DNA from: Callorhinus ursinus
Taxonomy: Eukaryota; Chordata; Mammalia; Carnivora; Otariidae
DNA: 64,000 nt
Assembly (NCBI RefSeq): GCF_003265705.1
Contig: NW_020312817.1
Location: forward strand, 54,674,194 to 54,738,193
Direction: 5' to 3'
Made by a program: the position numbers and the translations under genes. Shown here piece after piece: positions 1-10,935 of this stretch (the first letter of the stretch is position 1; the number at the start of each line of letters is the position of its first letter). Below the pieces are notes generated by a model. The model searched no databases. It saw only the letters and a program-made list of their open reading frames with translations, and was not told where the DNA came from.

Positions 1-1148
1 GTTTGCTGTGTACATTTTGCTCCAGGTGACCTATAGAAAAATGTTTATCATTCTCATTTGAATGTGAGTTTTAGCCACTCTCAACAAGTTCTATTTTGCC
101 TTTTAAGTTTTAGCTTAAAGGACTCTTTCTGGTAATATTTATCCCTAGATCCTTAGATGAGGTAACCCATATATCTGGTGTTGGGAATAAGCAAAAGGAG
201 AGGAACTGTCCTCTGAGGCTTATTTTTGTTGGAATGTGCTTTTTACTCTGAAGTGACATAGCTGATATTTTAAGTTCTTGAGTTGATACTGTAGACATAA
301 TCTACTCATGTTGTACTTTTTAAGAACCTCCTTATTTAGTTTTCATTAATTTTTGAATAGCTAATATTTAAAAAACATGGGTGTTTCTAGTTAGAATGAT
401 ACATATTTTATGCTGAATGAAAGTGTCTGAAATATGTTTATTAATTTAAAAATACAAGTGTGTGTGTGTGTGTGTGTGTGTGTGCGTAAAGTATTGTTTT
501 GGGTTTTACTAATATCACCCTTATCTGGCATGACAAAAATCTCTGCACTTTCTCCTTCCCAAATGTTTATGATTGACCTTTTAAATTAGAGCTAAGTAGC
601 AAATGAATGAATATATATGTCAATAAATAATTATTATTTTCTGAGGTACTTTTGAAATCTGAAAAATTTCTTTAAACTATTTTTTCTTAAGTTTAGTATA
701 ACTGATGACTGTCTTTTGGTAGGAAAGATGCTATAATTAGTCCTAGACTATTACTGAATTTTTCTGAATAGTATTATAATTTAAATTAGTTCACCTTGTA
801 TTAATTAATGCAATTGAAACAAGTTCAGTTTCCTTTATGAGTATTAGTGGAGGTTCAGACTACTGGGCATTAAAAAGTAATATGAAAAAAAAGTGACAAA
901 GTATTTGATGGTTGATAAAGCTTAGAGTTCCTAGTTATGTTGTATATGAATCCACAAAACACCAGACTTTGGAAAGTGAGATCTCCTCAAATAGACTGGG
1001 TAGCTTTAATGCTCCAATGATGACTGAAATCAGTTAATTTCCCTGTAACTTTCTTCTCTCTGCTTGAGTTACTTTGCTAGTACATTTTTTTAAAAAAATT
1101 GAAACTTGAATAATACTTTTTATAAGTTTGAATTTTCAAATTTTATAG
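1..1148. other. AT-rich non-coding stretch
   Basis: I see no gene here. Open frames are short and chance-like. Apart from a GT microsatellite the sequence is plain AT-rich DNA with no repeat family I recognise. Confidence 0.6.
458..486. repeat. (GT)n microsatellite
   Basis: An uninterrupted GT dinucleotide run of about 14 units, ending in GCG. It is probably length-polymorphic, as such runs usually are. Confidence 0.95.
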
Positions 1149-1332
1149 ACAGGTGATCCAAAGCCAGGCATGAACCTTAGTAAACCAGCACCTCTGCTTT
1201 GGCTTCCTCATCCGGTCGAGTCCAGGAGCTTGCTGCAGTCCCTAGGAATACGACTAAGAAGACCCTCCGATTTGGACCTTTGTGGCGCATGAGATGACAG
1301 GTCTACAATGATGGTGCTACCAACACTGCAAG
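1149..1332 (+). other. Exon-like CpG-bearing segment, identity unknown
   Basis: This piece differs from its AT-rich surroundings: it holds five CpG dinucleotides within about 95 bases. A T-rich tract ending in TATAG precedes it and AAG followed by GTAGAT ends it, which resemble a splice acceptor and donor. One frame runs from the acceptor through an ATG at 1170 to a TGA at 1290-1292, giving a 40-residue peptide from that ATG. I recognise no protein or repeat family. It could be a lncRNA exon, a pseudogene fragment or a conserved element; all of these are inference. Confidence 0.25.
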
Positions 1333-1679
1333 GTAGATCACCTCTATCTCATGTTGGGTGAAATATGATTTTGAATTGCCTTGTTCACATTGGGAACAGC
1401 TTAACTGAAATCAAAAGCTACATATAATCCTATCATTTAATTACACTTTTTGCATTCCCCTCTGGTATTGTAGGTTATAAGTGTCTTATTCCCGCTACAG
1501 ATGTAATAAATCCTCATTGTAAATATTCAAACATGAGAGAAATACAATGTAGGAAACGAGCACACCCAGCAATCGCACTCTAGTAGATACATCCTTACAC
1601 TTAAGCCTATCAGTTTCATGCACACCAGCCTGCCTTTCAACTGTCAGCACCTGAGAGTCTTCTCGTGAGGATTTTGCTT

Positions 1680-2010
1680 GAGGGCTCACTGTACCTGTGG
1701 TTGGGCCAACTGGAAGTGCTGGGGAATCAGTTGCCCTTGGGAGCCCTCAACCGTGACTGACAGGATGTGTGAATAAATAGCTCTGCTTCCTTGCCTCTCA
1801 GTTGGGATAACTGAAGACAGTGTTCTAGGTTTCTCTCAGCATTCCTTGGTGGGATTAAGCTTCTGTTGTCTACAGTGGTAACTTGCTTGATAACATCACC
1901 CTCTAATGGCTTCCTCCCCTTCCTATCTTCTCTATTCCCCTACTGAGTTTTCCTGGGATTACCTCCTAAGTGAACCATTTCTACTTGCCCTTTCTGGGAG
2001 GACCTAACTT
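1680..2010 (+). mobile_element. LTR-like relic (probably ERVL/MaLR class)
   Basis: The segment has the texture of the 3' half of an old mammalian LTR: an AATAAA within the 1770s followed by CT-rich sequence with phrases typical of these LTR ends. A similar CT-rich, AATAAA-bearing stretch lies near 35.1 kb. No intact ends or target-site duplication are visible. I cannot name the subfamily. Confidence 0.4.
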
Positions 2011-2231
2011 AAGATATTCATCTTCCAAGGATGATGCCATGACTTCAAATTCTCATTCTTTTCATGTGGATGTGAAGAATCAATGCTGTTCTAGAGGCTT
2101 TCTTGAGTGCTGTTAGGGTGGAAATTTAGCCAGAGATTCTCTTGTTCATAGGAGAACCTGTTAACCCTCCTGTTCATAGAAACTGAGTCTTTGGGAATGG
2201 GGTTGTCCATTCCCTCTGGGCTGTCATTTAT

Positions 2232-2447
2232 CAGGGTTTCTCCAACATGGCACCATTGACATTTGGAGTTGGATAATACTTTGTTGTGGAATCTGACTTG
2301 AGCTTTGTTGAATGTTTGGCAGCATCCTTGTTTTCTATCCACTAGATATCAGGAGCATCCCTCACCCCAGTTGGGACAACCAAAACCATCTTTGAACATT
2401 GCCAAATGTTGCTGGGAGCCAAAGTTGCCCCCAATTGAGAACCATTG
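2232..2447 (-). mobile_element. MER20 hAT-Charlie transposon relic
   Basis: The sequence runs from CAGGGTTTCTCCAAC to a TTGAGAACCATTG end and keeps the central MER20 landmarks (TTGTTGTGG, GGCAGCATCC, CCCAGTTGGGACAACC). It is about 216 bp, close to the roughly 219 bp usual for this family. MER20 is a non-autonomous eutherian DNA transposon; some copies act as hormone-responsive regulatory elements in endometrial cells. Whether this one does is unknown. A second copy lies at 20840. Confidence 0.8.
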
Positions 2448-3727
2448 AGTTAGATCAAGTGCATATGGGTCAAATATGGCAAGTTTGTTTGGTGTACTTG
2501 AAGGCTTTCTGATCACCTCACGGGAAGGAAAACACACATTGAAGATGACCTGAGAAAATCTTTAGATTTACCCTCTTGTGTTAGCGTTACCTCCTCCCAA
2601 TAAAGTAAGAATAAAAGGGATATATTAGAAGAATTCTTGTATGGTAATGAGGGTTCACTGGTGGTGGAACTTAGTCCAAGAAAAGCTAGTATCTTTAGAG
2701 AAAGTGGTAGCTGACTAGTGTCCTGATGTAACCTGGGAGATTGCCACTGAGTTTCTTCAAAAAGAGGGACCCCATGAAGACCTGGGTCCTGGATTGAACA
2801 ATACAAGTTACGAATTGAGTAAAGAGTCTTAAGCTATATAGTTATGCCTTTATGTTCAAGCATGTGGGTTCAAACCTCCCTGGGAAGGGAAGGGAAGGGA
2901 ACAAACTATTGTCAAGCATAGCTGTGGCAACAGCCTAGTCTCCCATAAAGAACAAGTAAAGATTAAGTGCTTGGGGTGTCTAAGAAACAGCTGGGCATGG
3001 CTTGGCATCCTTCAGAGGAATGGTATTGACTAGGAGTGGCGGCAATAAACCTGCATCCCGGGGCAAACTTAGGTGGAGGAGCAAAGATCTGGAAATACAG
3101 CAAGCAGCAGGAATTCCCTGGGGATTGCCTCCAGTGTTGTGCAGGCAGATAAAAAGCATTTGATGTTTCTACCTGCTATGCTTCCAGTTTGGTGCAGTGG
3201 GAAACTCCAACCCAGATGCAGACAGGAAACCAAGAATTCTTTGCACAAACAAGAGTCAATCAGATTATTTCCTAGAGCAACATAAGGGTGGGAATTGAAC
3301 AAGTGTTTGACATACTTTGTTTTCACACCAGGTGTCAGAGATAAGATAAGACTGTCCAAAGTCAGAGAGAATGCTGGGGGAAAATGGGGATTGATTATCA
3401 TCTAGTTGATAGTTTAGAATTCCAACCCCTCCCACCATTCTAATTCTAGTTCTCAAAAGCTTGACAATTCCTTTTATACACCCTGGGAACATATTCTAAA
3501 CTTGTCTGAGCTGTACTTTTACTTACCTAAAATATAATGAGATATCACTCCTACTTTTCAAAGTGACTCCACCTTTTCCTGTGTTGAAAACTATAGTGGC
3601 TGATTTTATCCTCAACTTGGAATCTTGGCGGGGAGGGTATAGGTGTTACTGGAATGTCAGTCTTATATAACATTTTTGGACTGTTAAGGGAAATAAGCTA
3701 CTACAGCTTCTGTTTCATGGTCTACAT
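2448..3727. other. Unassigned non-coding stretch
   Basis: No gene or clear repeat is visible. It contains a short GGGAA tandem run near 2880. The 110-residue and shorter open frames show no domain, no codon signal and no conserved motif. Confidence 0.5.
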
Positions 3728-3915
3728 CAATGATTCTCAGAGTGTAGTTCCAAAACCAGCAGCATCACCATCATCTGGAAACTAGTCAGAAATGTAAATT
3801 CTTCGGTCCATCCCAGAGCTGCTGAATCATAAACTCTGGAGGTGGGGCCCAGTAATCTCGGTTTTAACAAGCTTTCCAGGGGATTCTGGTTTATAGTCCA
3901 GTTTGAGAACCACTG
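3728..3915 (-). mobile_element. MER5A-like hAT-Charlie transposon relic
   Basis: About 188 bp with inverted-repeat ends (CAATGATTCTCAGAGTG at left, TTGAGAACCACTG at right). The interior carries the GCAGCATCA and GGTGGGGCCCAG landmarks of MER5A. The flanks GTCTACAT and GTCCATGT may be a decayed 8-bp target-site duplication, the size expected for hAT elements. Confidence 0.8.
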
Positions 3916-4274
3916 GTCCATGTTATGGGGGAAAAGACAAAGTGAGGATGCCTCAACCTCTAGTCACAGACTCCTCCCTAGATTCTTGTACCTAGGGAAA
4001 GTCCTTGTCTCTACTTGACACCAGGGCCTGAGAAACACTGCCCCTCCCAGTAATTCTGACCTCTGTGTAACACCTATGACATGGATAAAGGGAATGTGGG
4101 TTCCTGGGACCAGGGAGCAAGGCCTGGTTATCTTCCAATAAAAGACAACAAATTCCCTTGTTGGAAGTGCCATTGCAACCACCTGCCAAACACAGCTCTG
4201 GGTGAACAGTGGTGCTGGCTTATGGAAATCCTTCCTCTGCTCACTTCCTAAAACAAATAAGAATAAGAAAAATG

Positions 4275-4800
4275 GTCATCTTTAATGAGTTCCAGTGACA
4301 TGCCTGGTACTGTGGTAAATTAGTCCTGTGTGTGTAAACTGCGTGGAGTCCTCACAGCTCCCTGTGGTAGGCACTTGCTGTGCCCTGAATGTTTGTGTCT
4401 CCTCTGAATTTGTATGTTGAGTCTGTAACCAAATGCAAGGGGTTTGCCACTTGGAGTGTATCAAATTGAACATAACCCAAGGAAATGTTGAAAGCAAAGA
4501 ACTTTTCATTACTTGTCATAAGTAAAGAGATAGGGAGATAGCTCTCAAAACACTGTTCCCCTGAGAGGATAGTACAGGCAGCTTTTATTCAGTGCATTAA
4601 GGGGTGGGGGCAGGGAGCTTGCTTAGGCACTTGGGTTCAGTTGTGCATGCCTAGCATGTCAACATGCTAGTGCAAACATCATACGTTCAAAAAATGATGG
4701 AAAGCTCCACCCATAGGAGGAGATCTTAGAAAACAGGTTCAAAAAGGCTAAGTAATCTACCCTGGTTAGCCCAACCAGTGAGCGGCAGAGTAGATTAGGT
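4275..4800 (+). mobile_element. MIR SINE relic split by LTR sequence
   Basis: The left part (to about 4375) and right part (from about 4736) match the two halves of a MIR SINE: the TCCTCACA region on the left, and the GGCTAAGTAA region and GAGCGGCAGAG box on the right. About 360 bp of LTR-like sequence lies between them, so the MIR was probably in place first. Confidence 0.5.
4470..4735 (-). mobile_element. LTR-like element, minus strand (probable carnivoran ERV)
   Basis: Read on the minus strand it has a canonical AATAAA (complement at 4579-4584) followed by a short GC-richer segment and a CT-rich end, as in the R-U5 part of a retroviral LTR. A fragment resembling the 5' start of a MaLR LTR (4385-4440) sits just left of it. 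No internal retroviral genes or clear target-site duplication are seen. Family not assigned. Confidence 0.4.
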
Positions 4801-6636
4801 TATGGCCTGTGTGATTCTGTCCTTGTCAATCTGAATATCCTAGATTTCCTGGTCAGCTGAGGGTGTAAATCCCTGCTTTTGGCTGGAACCTTAGTGATGT
4901 GGCCTCCTTTTCTCATCAGACATGCAGGACGTTGGACCTTCCTTAATGATCCAGGCCTCAATTTTCCTCTCACCACCTCCTGACTCCACAAAGCTCCCCT
5001 TTGCTTTTTGGGAGGAGCTACATTACCTTGCTCAAGTTCAAATGCACTATGAGGCCCTTTTACAGGTCTCAATTCCTTCCTTCTTTCTTGCCCCAGCCCC
5101 AGGAACCCACTCTCTCCTCATGACCTGAGGTGCCACACTGCAGACTCTCTGCTCTAAGAAGGCACTTTGCTCTACCTTTCAAGACTGTGCTCTCCCATCT
5201 CAAGGCTGCTTTTATTCACTTTAAGCAGATAGTTCGCTTGGTCTCTCCCTTAAGAGGTGGAGTGCTGTTTCTTTGCATGTGTGTAGTTTGTGTTTGCCTT
5301 GCTTCCCCGGTGATCTTGTCCCTTTTAAGAGCAAGGACAACACTGGAGCCCCTGTGTATTGCCACTCAGTGGGACTAAAACAGAATTGTGAAGAGAAGGG
5401 TCCATCTGGATAGCTTTGTGACTGAGGAAAGGCGGATGTGTGTGTGTGAGTGTGTGTGTGTGCGCATGCTCATGTTGGTGGGGGTGGGGATGCTCACTAT
5501 TGGCAGAGAGGCAACACTACTATTCTGAGTGTATCTGTGTTTGTGTTGACATTTCATGTTGCAAAACCTTGCAGCTTGATGTGTTGATCCAATAAAATCA
5601 TCAAGGGAGTGAAATAAAAACACCCAGAAGATCAGTGGACAAGAGGGCCAACTGTGTGAAAGGCACCAGAAAACTCTCCTTGACACACAAAGCATTGCTG
5701 GAAGGAAAAAAAAAAACAAAAAACAAAAAAACAATAAAAAACAGTCAAGGAACAAAGGTCCAGCAGGCAATAAGGTGATGGCAGGTGCTCTGAGTTTGCC
5801 TTGGGTCTCTAATGATAGGCTTTTATCCTATTAGAGCTGACTGTCACAGAACTTATTAACAAATTAAGAAGTATTCATTCCTTGAAATATTTTGGACGTT
5901 ATACCAACTTTTTCTAGTGGGTTGTTGAAAGGACTCTATTATGTCAGGTTGGCTTGGAACCCAGGAAATGAGCTGGCACTCTTCAAAGTTAATAAAACAT
6001 CATTTGTCATAGGATTTGCAGGTGTGACTCAGTTCCTGTATTAAAATATACAGTAAAAACCGAGGGTTGAGGATCCAGCCCTTTGCCAAGCCTACTGAGT
6101 CTTGTATAACTGGCATGCTCTGAGCTGTCTGGAATCTTCTGTGTGCTGTCTAGGTTTGATGTGTTTTGTTTGTGTGAGGATCAGGCCTGGTACCCTCACC
6201 CCCACATAATCTCCTCTTGCGAGGGGGCTAAGTGCAAGAGAACCCCCTTGTTGTTTCCTGGTGCTGGTTGGAGGTTACCCTACAGATTGCTTTGGCACTA
6301 TGTGACTTTTGTCTTTGTGAAGGTGGGAATTTTATTGACTTTGTTTATTCATCCATTTGGATGAGTTCACAGCAGGGGCAGTGGCCCCACAGTGGCCAAA
6401 AACTGAGTCTTTTTCTAGATGAAGTGGATCCAGAGGTGACTGGAAATGTCAGTGTGGAGTGAGGTTGTATTCAGAATCTCATCTTCCCAAGGCATTCATT
6501 GCTTATGGGATCCTTCCCCCCAGGGAGCCAGAGCAGGTTGATATCCCCAGGGTGAAGGGCTCTCACCCCAACATATCTCCCCTGCCTTTCCCTATGTCTA
6601 AAATTCCTTTTGGGGATGATGAAGTATTCATACTTC
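4801..6636. other. Unassigned non-coding stretch with TG run and A-rich tract
   Basis: No gene is supported. A TG-rich microsatellite sits at about 5438-5464 and an A-rich tract at about 5706-5743. The 131-residue minus-strand frame over this area is low-complexity (poly-F, then T/H-rich) because it reads through these tracts, so I do not call it coding. Confidence 0.5.
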
Positions 6637-6753
6637 AGGTGGAACAGCGTTTTTCAGTCTTTTTGGTTGCAGGGTCCCTTTACACTTATAAATTAGTGAG
6701 AACTCCAAAGAGCTTTTAAGTTGGTTGTATCTATTGATATTTATCATATAAGA

Positions 6754-6848
6754 TGGGAGTCGGCAAATTATGGCCCATGGGCCACATCTAGTCCATGACT
6801 TTTTTGTTTTGCAAGTGGAATGTTATTGGAACTCAGCTGAGCCCATTT

Positions 6849-6902
<54 letters not shown>

Positions 6903-7014
6903 TGGCTTCAGTGCTACAATGGCAGAGCTGATTAGCTGTAGCAGAGACTGTATGAACCATGAAGCCCAACATGTTTATTATCTGTACCTTTACAGAAAAG
7001 TTTGCCAATCCCTG
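6754..7014 (-). mobile_element. MER58-like hAT transposon inside the Charlie element
   Basis: It shows the GTCGGCAAA start and the TTGCCAATCCCTG end typical of MER58 elements. ATATAAGA on the left and ATATAAAA on the right form an 8-bp target-site duplication within Charlie sequence, so it landed after the Charlie element. A 49-bp TA run has grown inside it. Confidence 0.75.
6852..6900. repeat. (TA)n microsatellite inside MER58
   Basis: An uninterrupted TA run of about 24 units. It lies where MER58 elements are normally AT-rich but not repetitive, so it probably expanded after insertion. Length is likely to vary between individuals. Confidence 0.95.
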
Positions 7015-7032
7015 ATATAAAAATTAAAATGA

Positions 7033-7238
7033 GGGCGCCTGGGTGGCTCAGTTGGTTGAGCGACTGCCTTCGGCTCAGGTCGTGATCCTGGAGTCCCGGG
7101 ATCGGGTCCTGCATCGGGCTCCCTGCTCTGCGGGGAGTCTGCTTCTCCCTCTGACCCTCCCCCCTTTCATGTGCTCTCTCTCTCTCTCTCTCTCTCTCTC
7201 ATTCTCTCTCTCAAATAAATGAATAAAATCTTTAAAAA
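7033..7238 (+). mobile_element. CAN SINE, full length, plus strand
   Basis: Starts with the tRNA-Lys-derived head (GGGCGCCTGGGTGGCTCAG), carries box A/B-like promoter regions, then a CT repeat and an A-rich tail with AATAAA. A perfect 12-bp target-site duplication, AAATTAAAATGA, is at 7021-7032 and 7239-7250, straddling the MER58/Charlie boundary. CAN SINEs are non-coding and moved by LINE-1 proteins; this family is specific to Carnivora. Confidence 0.95.
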
Positions 7239-7278
7239 AAATTAAAATGAGAAATGCTTAAAATATTTATTCATTTAT

Positions 7279-7463
7279 TTTAAAGATTTTATTTATTTGA
7301 TAGAGAGAGACACAGCGAGAGAGGGAACACAAGCAGGGGGAGCGGGAGAGGGGGAAGCAGGCTCCCCACCAAGCAGGGGGGCTGACGTAGCCTGATCCCA
7401 GGACCCCGGGATCATGACCTGAGCCAAAGGCAGACGCCCAACGACTGAGCGCCCCCAGTGCCC
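7279..7463 (-). mobile_element. CAN SINE, minus strand, in Charlie element
   Basis: T-rich tail at left, then the GA repeat and the head reading out toward the right. The head is slightly damaged (GAGCGCCCCCAG instead of the usual GAGCCACCCAGG). The flanks TAAAATATTTATTCATT and TAAAATATTTATTTATT are an old duplication. Confidence 0.9.
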
Positions 7464-8505
7464 TAAAATATTTATTTATTAATTCATTTTAAAATATCAA
7501 TAATAAAACCATTACAAGAAAAAAGATTACATTTTTAAATAGAAAAAATGTGTATACTTTCCAAACAAACAAAACAAAAAATATTTTCTTAGACTCAGAA
7601 TGGCATTGTTTTATACTTTTGCAAATTTCTTTGATGTCTGGCTTAATAGGAGCTGCTGGATTCTCATCTGTCTCTGCATTTAATCTGTTGTGGTATGTTG
7701 CTTTAGTTGAAGTGGGTGAAGAAAATCCGACTTGTAGAAGTATGTAGTTAGAAAAGGAGGAGTATTTTAATAGTCATTTCAGATATTTATGGATATTCTT
7801 CTTTAACGCTACAACAAATCTTGACAAGTGGTAATTTCTAGGAGGTTGCATATAGAATCTGAAACCATAGCAATGAAAATTTCATACTCTGTTACATTTA
7901 AATACACTGGTCTAAATTGCACTTTGAATGGATCTTATACCCGTTGAAGATTTTGTAACATCATGCATTAATTATTTTGAAAATATTAGTTCATGGATTT
8001 ATTCAAATCTTCCAAATGTTGACATATTTCATTTTGTATCATATCAAAATATCACATTTGTTAATGTCACCATCAAGCTCATTAAAAGAGTCTTTAAGCT
8101 GTCAAACTCATGGTGGTACATACAAGTTTTCCAAAATTCTAATTTTTGCTTGAAAGCTCAAATTTTGTAATTGACATCAAACACTGTCAGTTGTTTTCCT
8201 TGTTGAAATATGCTCATTTCATTCATTTTCAGGAAAATGTCTGCCAAATACCCAAATCTGAATAACCATAGTTTGTCTGTCAGTCAAATGGAATGGTGTC
8301 CCATTAAAAAAAGAAAAAAAAAAAAGAAAAAGACCAATTCAGCTTGTAACTCAAACAGTTGCACGAGAGCTTTTCCTAGAGACAACCATTGTACTCAGTA
8401 TGCAGTAGAAGTGCTATACATATATTTCTCATTATTACACAACATGTTTAAGATATGTATACTCAATGGTTGTGATTTAACAAAATTAATGCTTTTCCAT
8501 GTATA
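7464..8505. other. Internal Charlie sequence
   Basis: Decayed interior of the hAT element. It includes an A/G-rich tract (about 8306-8332). The open frames are short and show no transposase motif (no BED finger, no C-terminal hAT dimerisation pattern). Confidence 0.55.
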
Positions 8506-8520
8506 TCAAGGACATTTCTT

Positions 8521-8716
8521 TTTTTTCTTTTTTTAAAGATTTTATTTATTTGAGAGAGAGAGAATGAGAGATAGAGAGCATGAGAGGGAAGAGGGTCAGA
8601 GGGAGAAGCAGACTCCCCGCTGAGCAGGGAGCCGGATGTGGGACTTGATCCCAGGACTCCAGGATCATGACCTGAGCCGAAGGCAGTCGCTTAATGACTG
8701 AGCCACCCGGGCGCCC
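8521..8716 (-). mobile_element. CAN SINE, minus strand, in Charlie element
   Basis: A clean copy with a perfect 15-bp target-site duplication, TCAAGGACATTTCTT, at 8506-8520 and 8717-8731. The perfect duplication makes it the least decayed SINE in this nest besides the one at 7033. Confidence 0.95.
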
Positions 8717-9147
8717 TCAAGGACATTTCTTAAGTAAAAGTTTTTTCTTTCTTGGGAGTATATGGCGGTAGGGGGTACTAGCACCGTATGAAGCCACTGC
8801 TTTGGTATATGCTAAGGCACCATCTGTTTTACTCTCCTCCTCATTGCTTTTGTACCATCAGTGCCCATGTCAGCACAGTGAAGACAAATACCATCTTGCT
8901 ATGATTATGAAGAGTTTTGACTTCATGGATCCTTGAAAGTGTGTCCACAGACTACACTTTGGGAACCTGTTGAAGTGGAAAGGTAACAAATTGAGTTAAA
9001 TTCCATTGGTTCTAGTAGATGCTTCTGGAGTAAAGGGTTTTATGATTAAGTCATGATGGGAAAATGTCATATACTATATCACATTGTTGGAATTTCCCAG
9101 GGCTCATTAGGTTTTAAAGGCTCTGAGAAGTCCTCAAGAAAATAAAC

Positions 9148-9261
9148 TTTTTTTTTTAAAGATTTTATTTTTAAGTAATCACTACACCCAATGTGGGGCT
9201 CAAACTTACAACCCCAAGATCAATAGTCACATGTTCTACCGGCTGAGCTAGCCAGGCACTC
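9148..9261 (-). mobile_element. Short CAN SINE-related element, minus strand
   Basis: A short subtype: a T-rich tail, then the block with CACTACACCCAATGTGGGGC and a CTGAGCTAGCCAGGCAC head. It lacks the long GA repeat of the other copies. Flanks GAAAATAAAC and GAGAATAAAC form a near-perfect duplication. Confidence 0.85.
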
Positions 9262-9272
9262 TGAGAATAAAC

Positions 9273-10825
9273 ATCTTTTAACTTTGGATTTCCCAAACCC
9301 ATTTAGGGGAAAACATCCCTTTTCCTTTTTTGATATATGTGAATAGCCTTTGGGAAACCATGGCCCTTAGGGCATAAACATGGCTCTTGGGATCCCTTCT
9401 GAATGCAGGCTTTGATGTGCTGAGAAGTGGTGTGTCAAAAGGGCTGGAGAATAGAGGGGAGTCTAGGGCCCTCTGGGACTGACCCCTGGCCAGAGGCCAC
9501 TTCCAGGTCCTCTCCTTCCTTTCTGGGCTGTGTTCCTGACAAGAAAGCCAGTGAGTCACAGGAGACAGCCAATAGCAGTAATCCTCCGGGCTAGCTCAAG
9601 GCCCCTCCTAACCGCTCCTCGTAGAGAATGCCAGCAGATCTGCATTTTACACATGGTTGGATGGATTTTACAGAGCTGAGCAAGGCAGAAAAGGCCCTGG
9701 CATCTGCCCTGAATGGTGCAGGTACACTGGAGGGGGTGCTTGGCAGCAAGGGGTTTATTTCTTTCTTCCAGACTCTGTTATGTTTGTGGGTCTGGAACCT
9801 CACCAGCCTGGCCTGTGGTATTTGAGGTAATCAGGTGCACCCCTTATTAATTTTTACATGCTGGCCCTAAGAACCTCTGAGATGGGCAGGCCCTTCCAGA
9901 AACCATTCTCCTGGGGATTTACGCTGTATTGCCTATCCTCAGAAAAATCCTCTGTCTGGAGGGAAAACATCAAGGAGGTGTTTTTGTTCTTAGTGAAGAT
10001 GAACTTTTGAAGCCCATTCCCCAGTTCCATCTCACCCCCTCCTGATAAATACCTCCTGATACACACACCCCCTTAGTGGCTTCCTAAAACTGTTCCAAGA
10101 CTCTATGCCTGCTAAGTTTAAACAGATTAATGTCATGGTTTTTCCTACAGATAGTAACAAATCTTGCAAGAGAAGTGTGTGGGCTGTTTTCAAAGTCCTT
10201 CCAAATGTGCCCCACCCACAGCAGGTATTTTATTCTATCTGTCCCTGATCTGGTTGATGCTACCAATGTTGTGGTGTTCTCAAGTGTCCCCAGTGTGGGG
10301 AGAATGAAGCAGGAGCCAGGGGAGCCTCGATCTCTGGCTGTGGCTGGGAAGACAGGAAAGGAGCACGTTGACTCTGAAGATACCAGGAGGCTGCCTGGAG
10401 AAGGTGGCATTTCTGTTGGACAGTGAGGGTTGGGTAGAAAGCTGACAGGACAGGGTTTGTTCAAACCAAAGAATCTACTGCTTGAAAAATACACTGAATA
10501 TCACCAGGCAACATGTCTGCTAAGGTTCCTCTCACCTCTAAATTTATTCCACACTTCTAGGTAATCTCAACTTCCTGATGTTTTCTGGGTATTTTCTTAT
10601 GTTTCTCATGCATTTGACCTTTTGTCTATTCTCAGTGACAAGCTTTTCTGTGTAGTTTTGTTAAGACTTCCAGCATGGGTGTGTACACAGACCTTGGGTA
10701 ACTATCGAGGGAGCATTGCTGGCAGTGCTCTGAGCAGGCTTCTGACGTCCCACGGTTTAGTGCTTTCTTAAACTGGCCGGTAACCACATAAAGAGTATAA
10801 TGAAAATGACTCTGACCTGTGAAGG
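9273..10825. other. Unassigned non-coding stretch
   Basis: No repeat family recognised. Opposite-strand frames at 10084-10494 (136 residues) and 10130-10426 (98 residues) overlap, which usually marks base composition rather than a gene. Neither has a recognisable domain. Confidence 0.5.
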
Positions 10826-10935
10826 AGACCTGGGTTCTGATTCTGCTGGCCACTTCTTAGCTCTGGGCCTGGGAACATTCACATAGATTCTCTTGTTCCT
10901 GGTTTAATTTTCAGTGAAATAAGGGAGTTGTTCTA
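10826..10935 (-). mobile_element. MIR SINE fragment
   Basis: Keeps the minus-strand MIR order: a GGGTTCTGATTCTGCTGGCCAC block, then a TTTCAGTGAAATAAGGG block. Strongly diverged, as expected of a pan-mammalian SINE. Confidence 0.5.

Larger units (their letters stand above)
6645..8972 (+). mobile_element. Charlie-type hAT transposon carrying four insertions
   Basis: The left end (CAGCGTTTTTCAGTC) and right end (ACACTTTGGGAACCTGTTG) are imperfect inverted repeats of a Charlie1-like element. They are bracketed by near-matching 8-bp duplications, AGGTGGAA before and AAGTGGAA after. The body is broken by a MER58-like element and three CAN SINEs; with these removed the transposon parts join collinearly. 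The interior holds no recognisable transposase reading frame, so it is a non-autonomous or fully decayed copy. Confidence 0.8.

Noticed and set aside
5375..5770. A 131-residue minus-strand frame with a hydrophobic poly-F segment, like a membrane protein
   Set aside because: The F-rich part is translation of an A-rich tract and the T/H-rich part of a TG microsatellite. No initiation context, domain or conservation evidence.
7464..8505. Possible hAT transposase coding remains in the Charlie interior
   Set aside because: No frame carries recognisable transposase motifs. The longest peptide (7928-8170, 80 residues) is AT-driven.
10084..10494. A 136-residue minus-strand frame with a 98-residue plus-strand partner
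   Set aside because: Opposed overlapping frames with no domain or repeat match; most likely chance in a GC-moderate patch.
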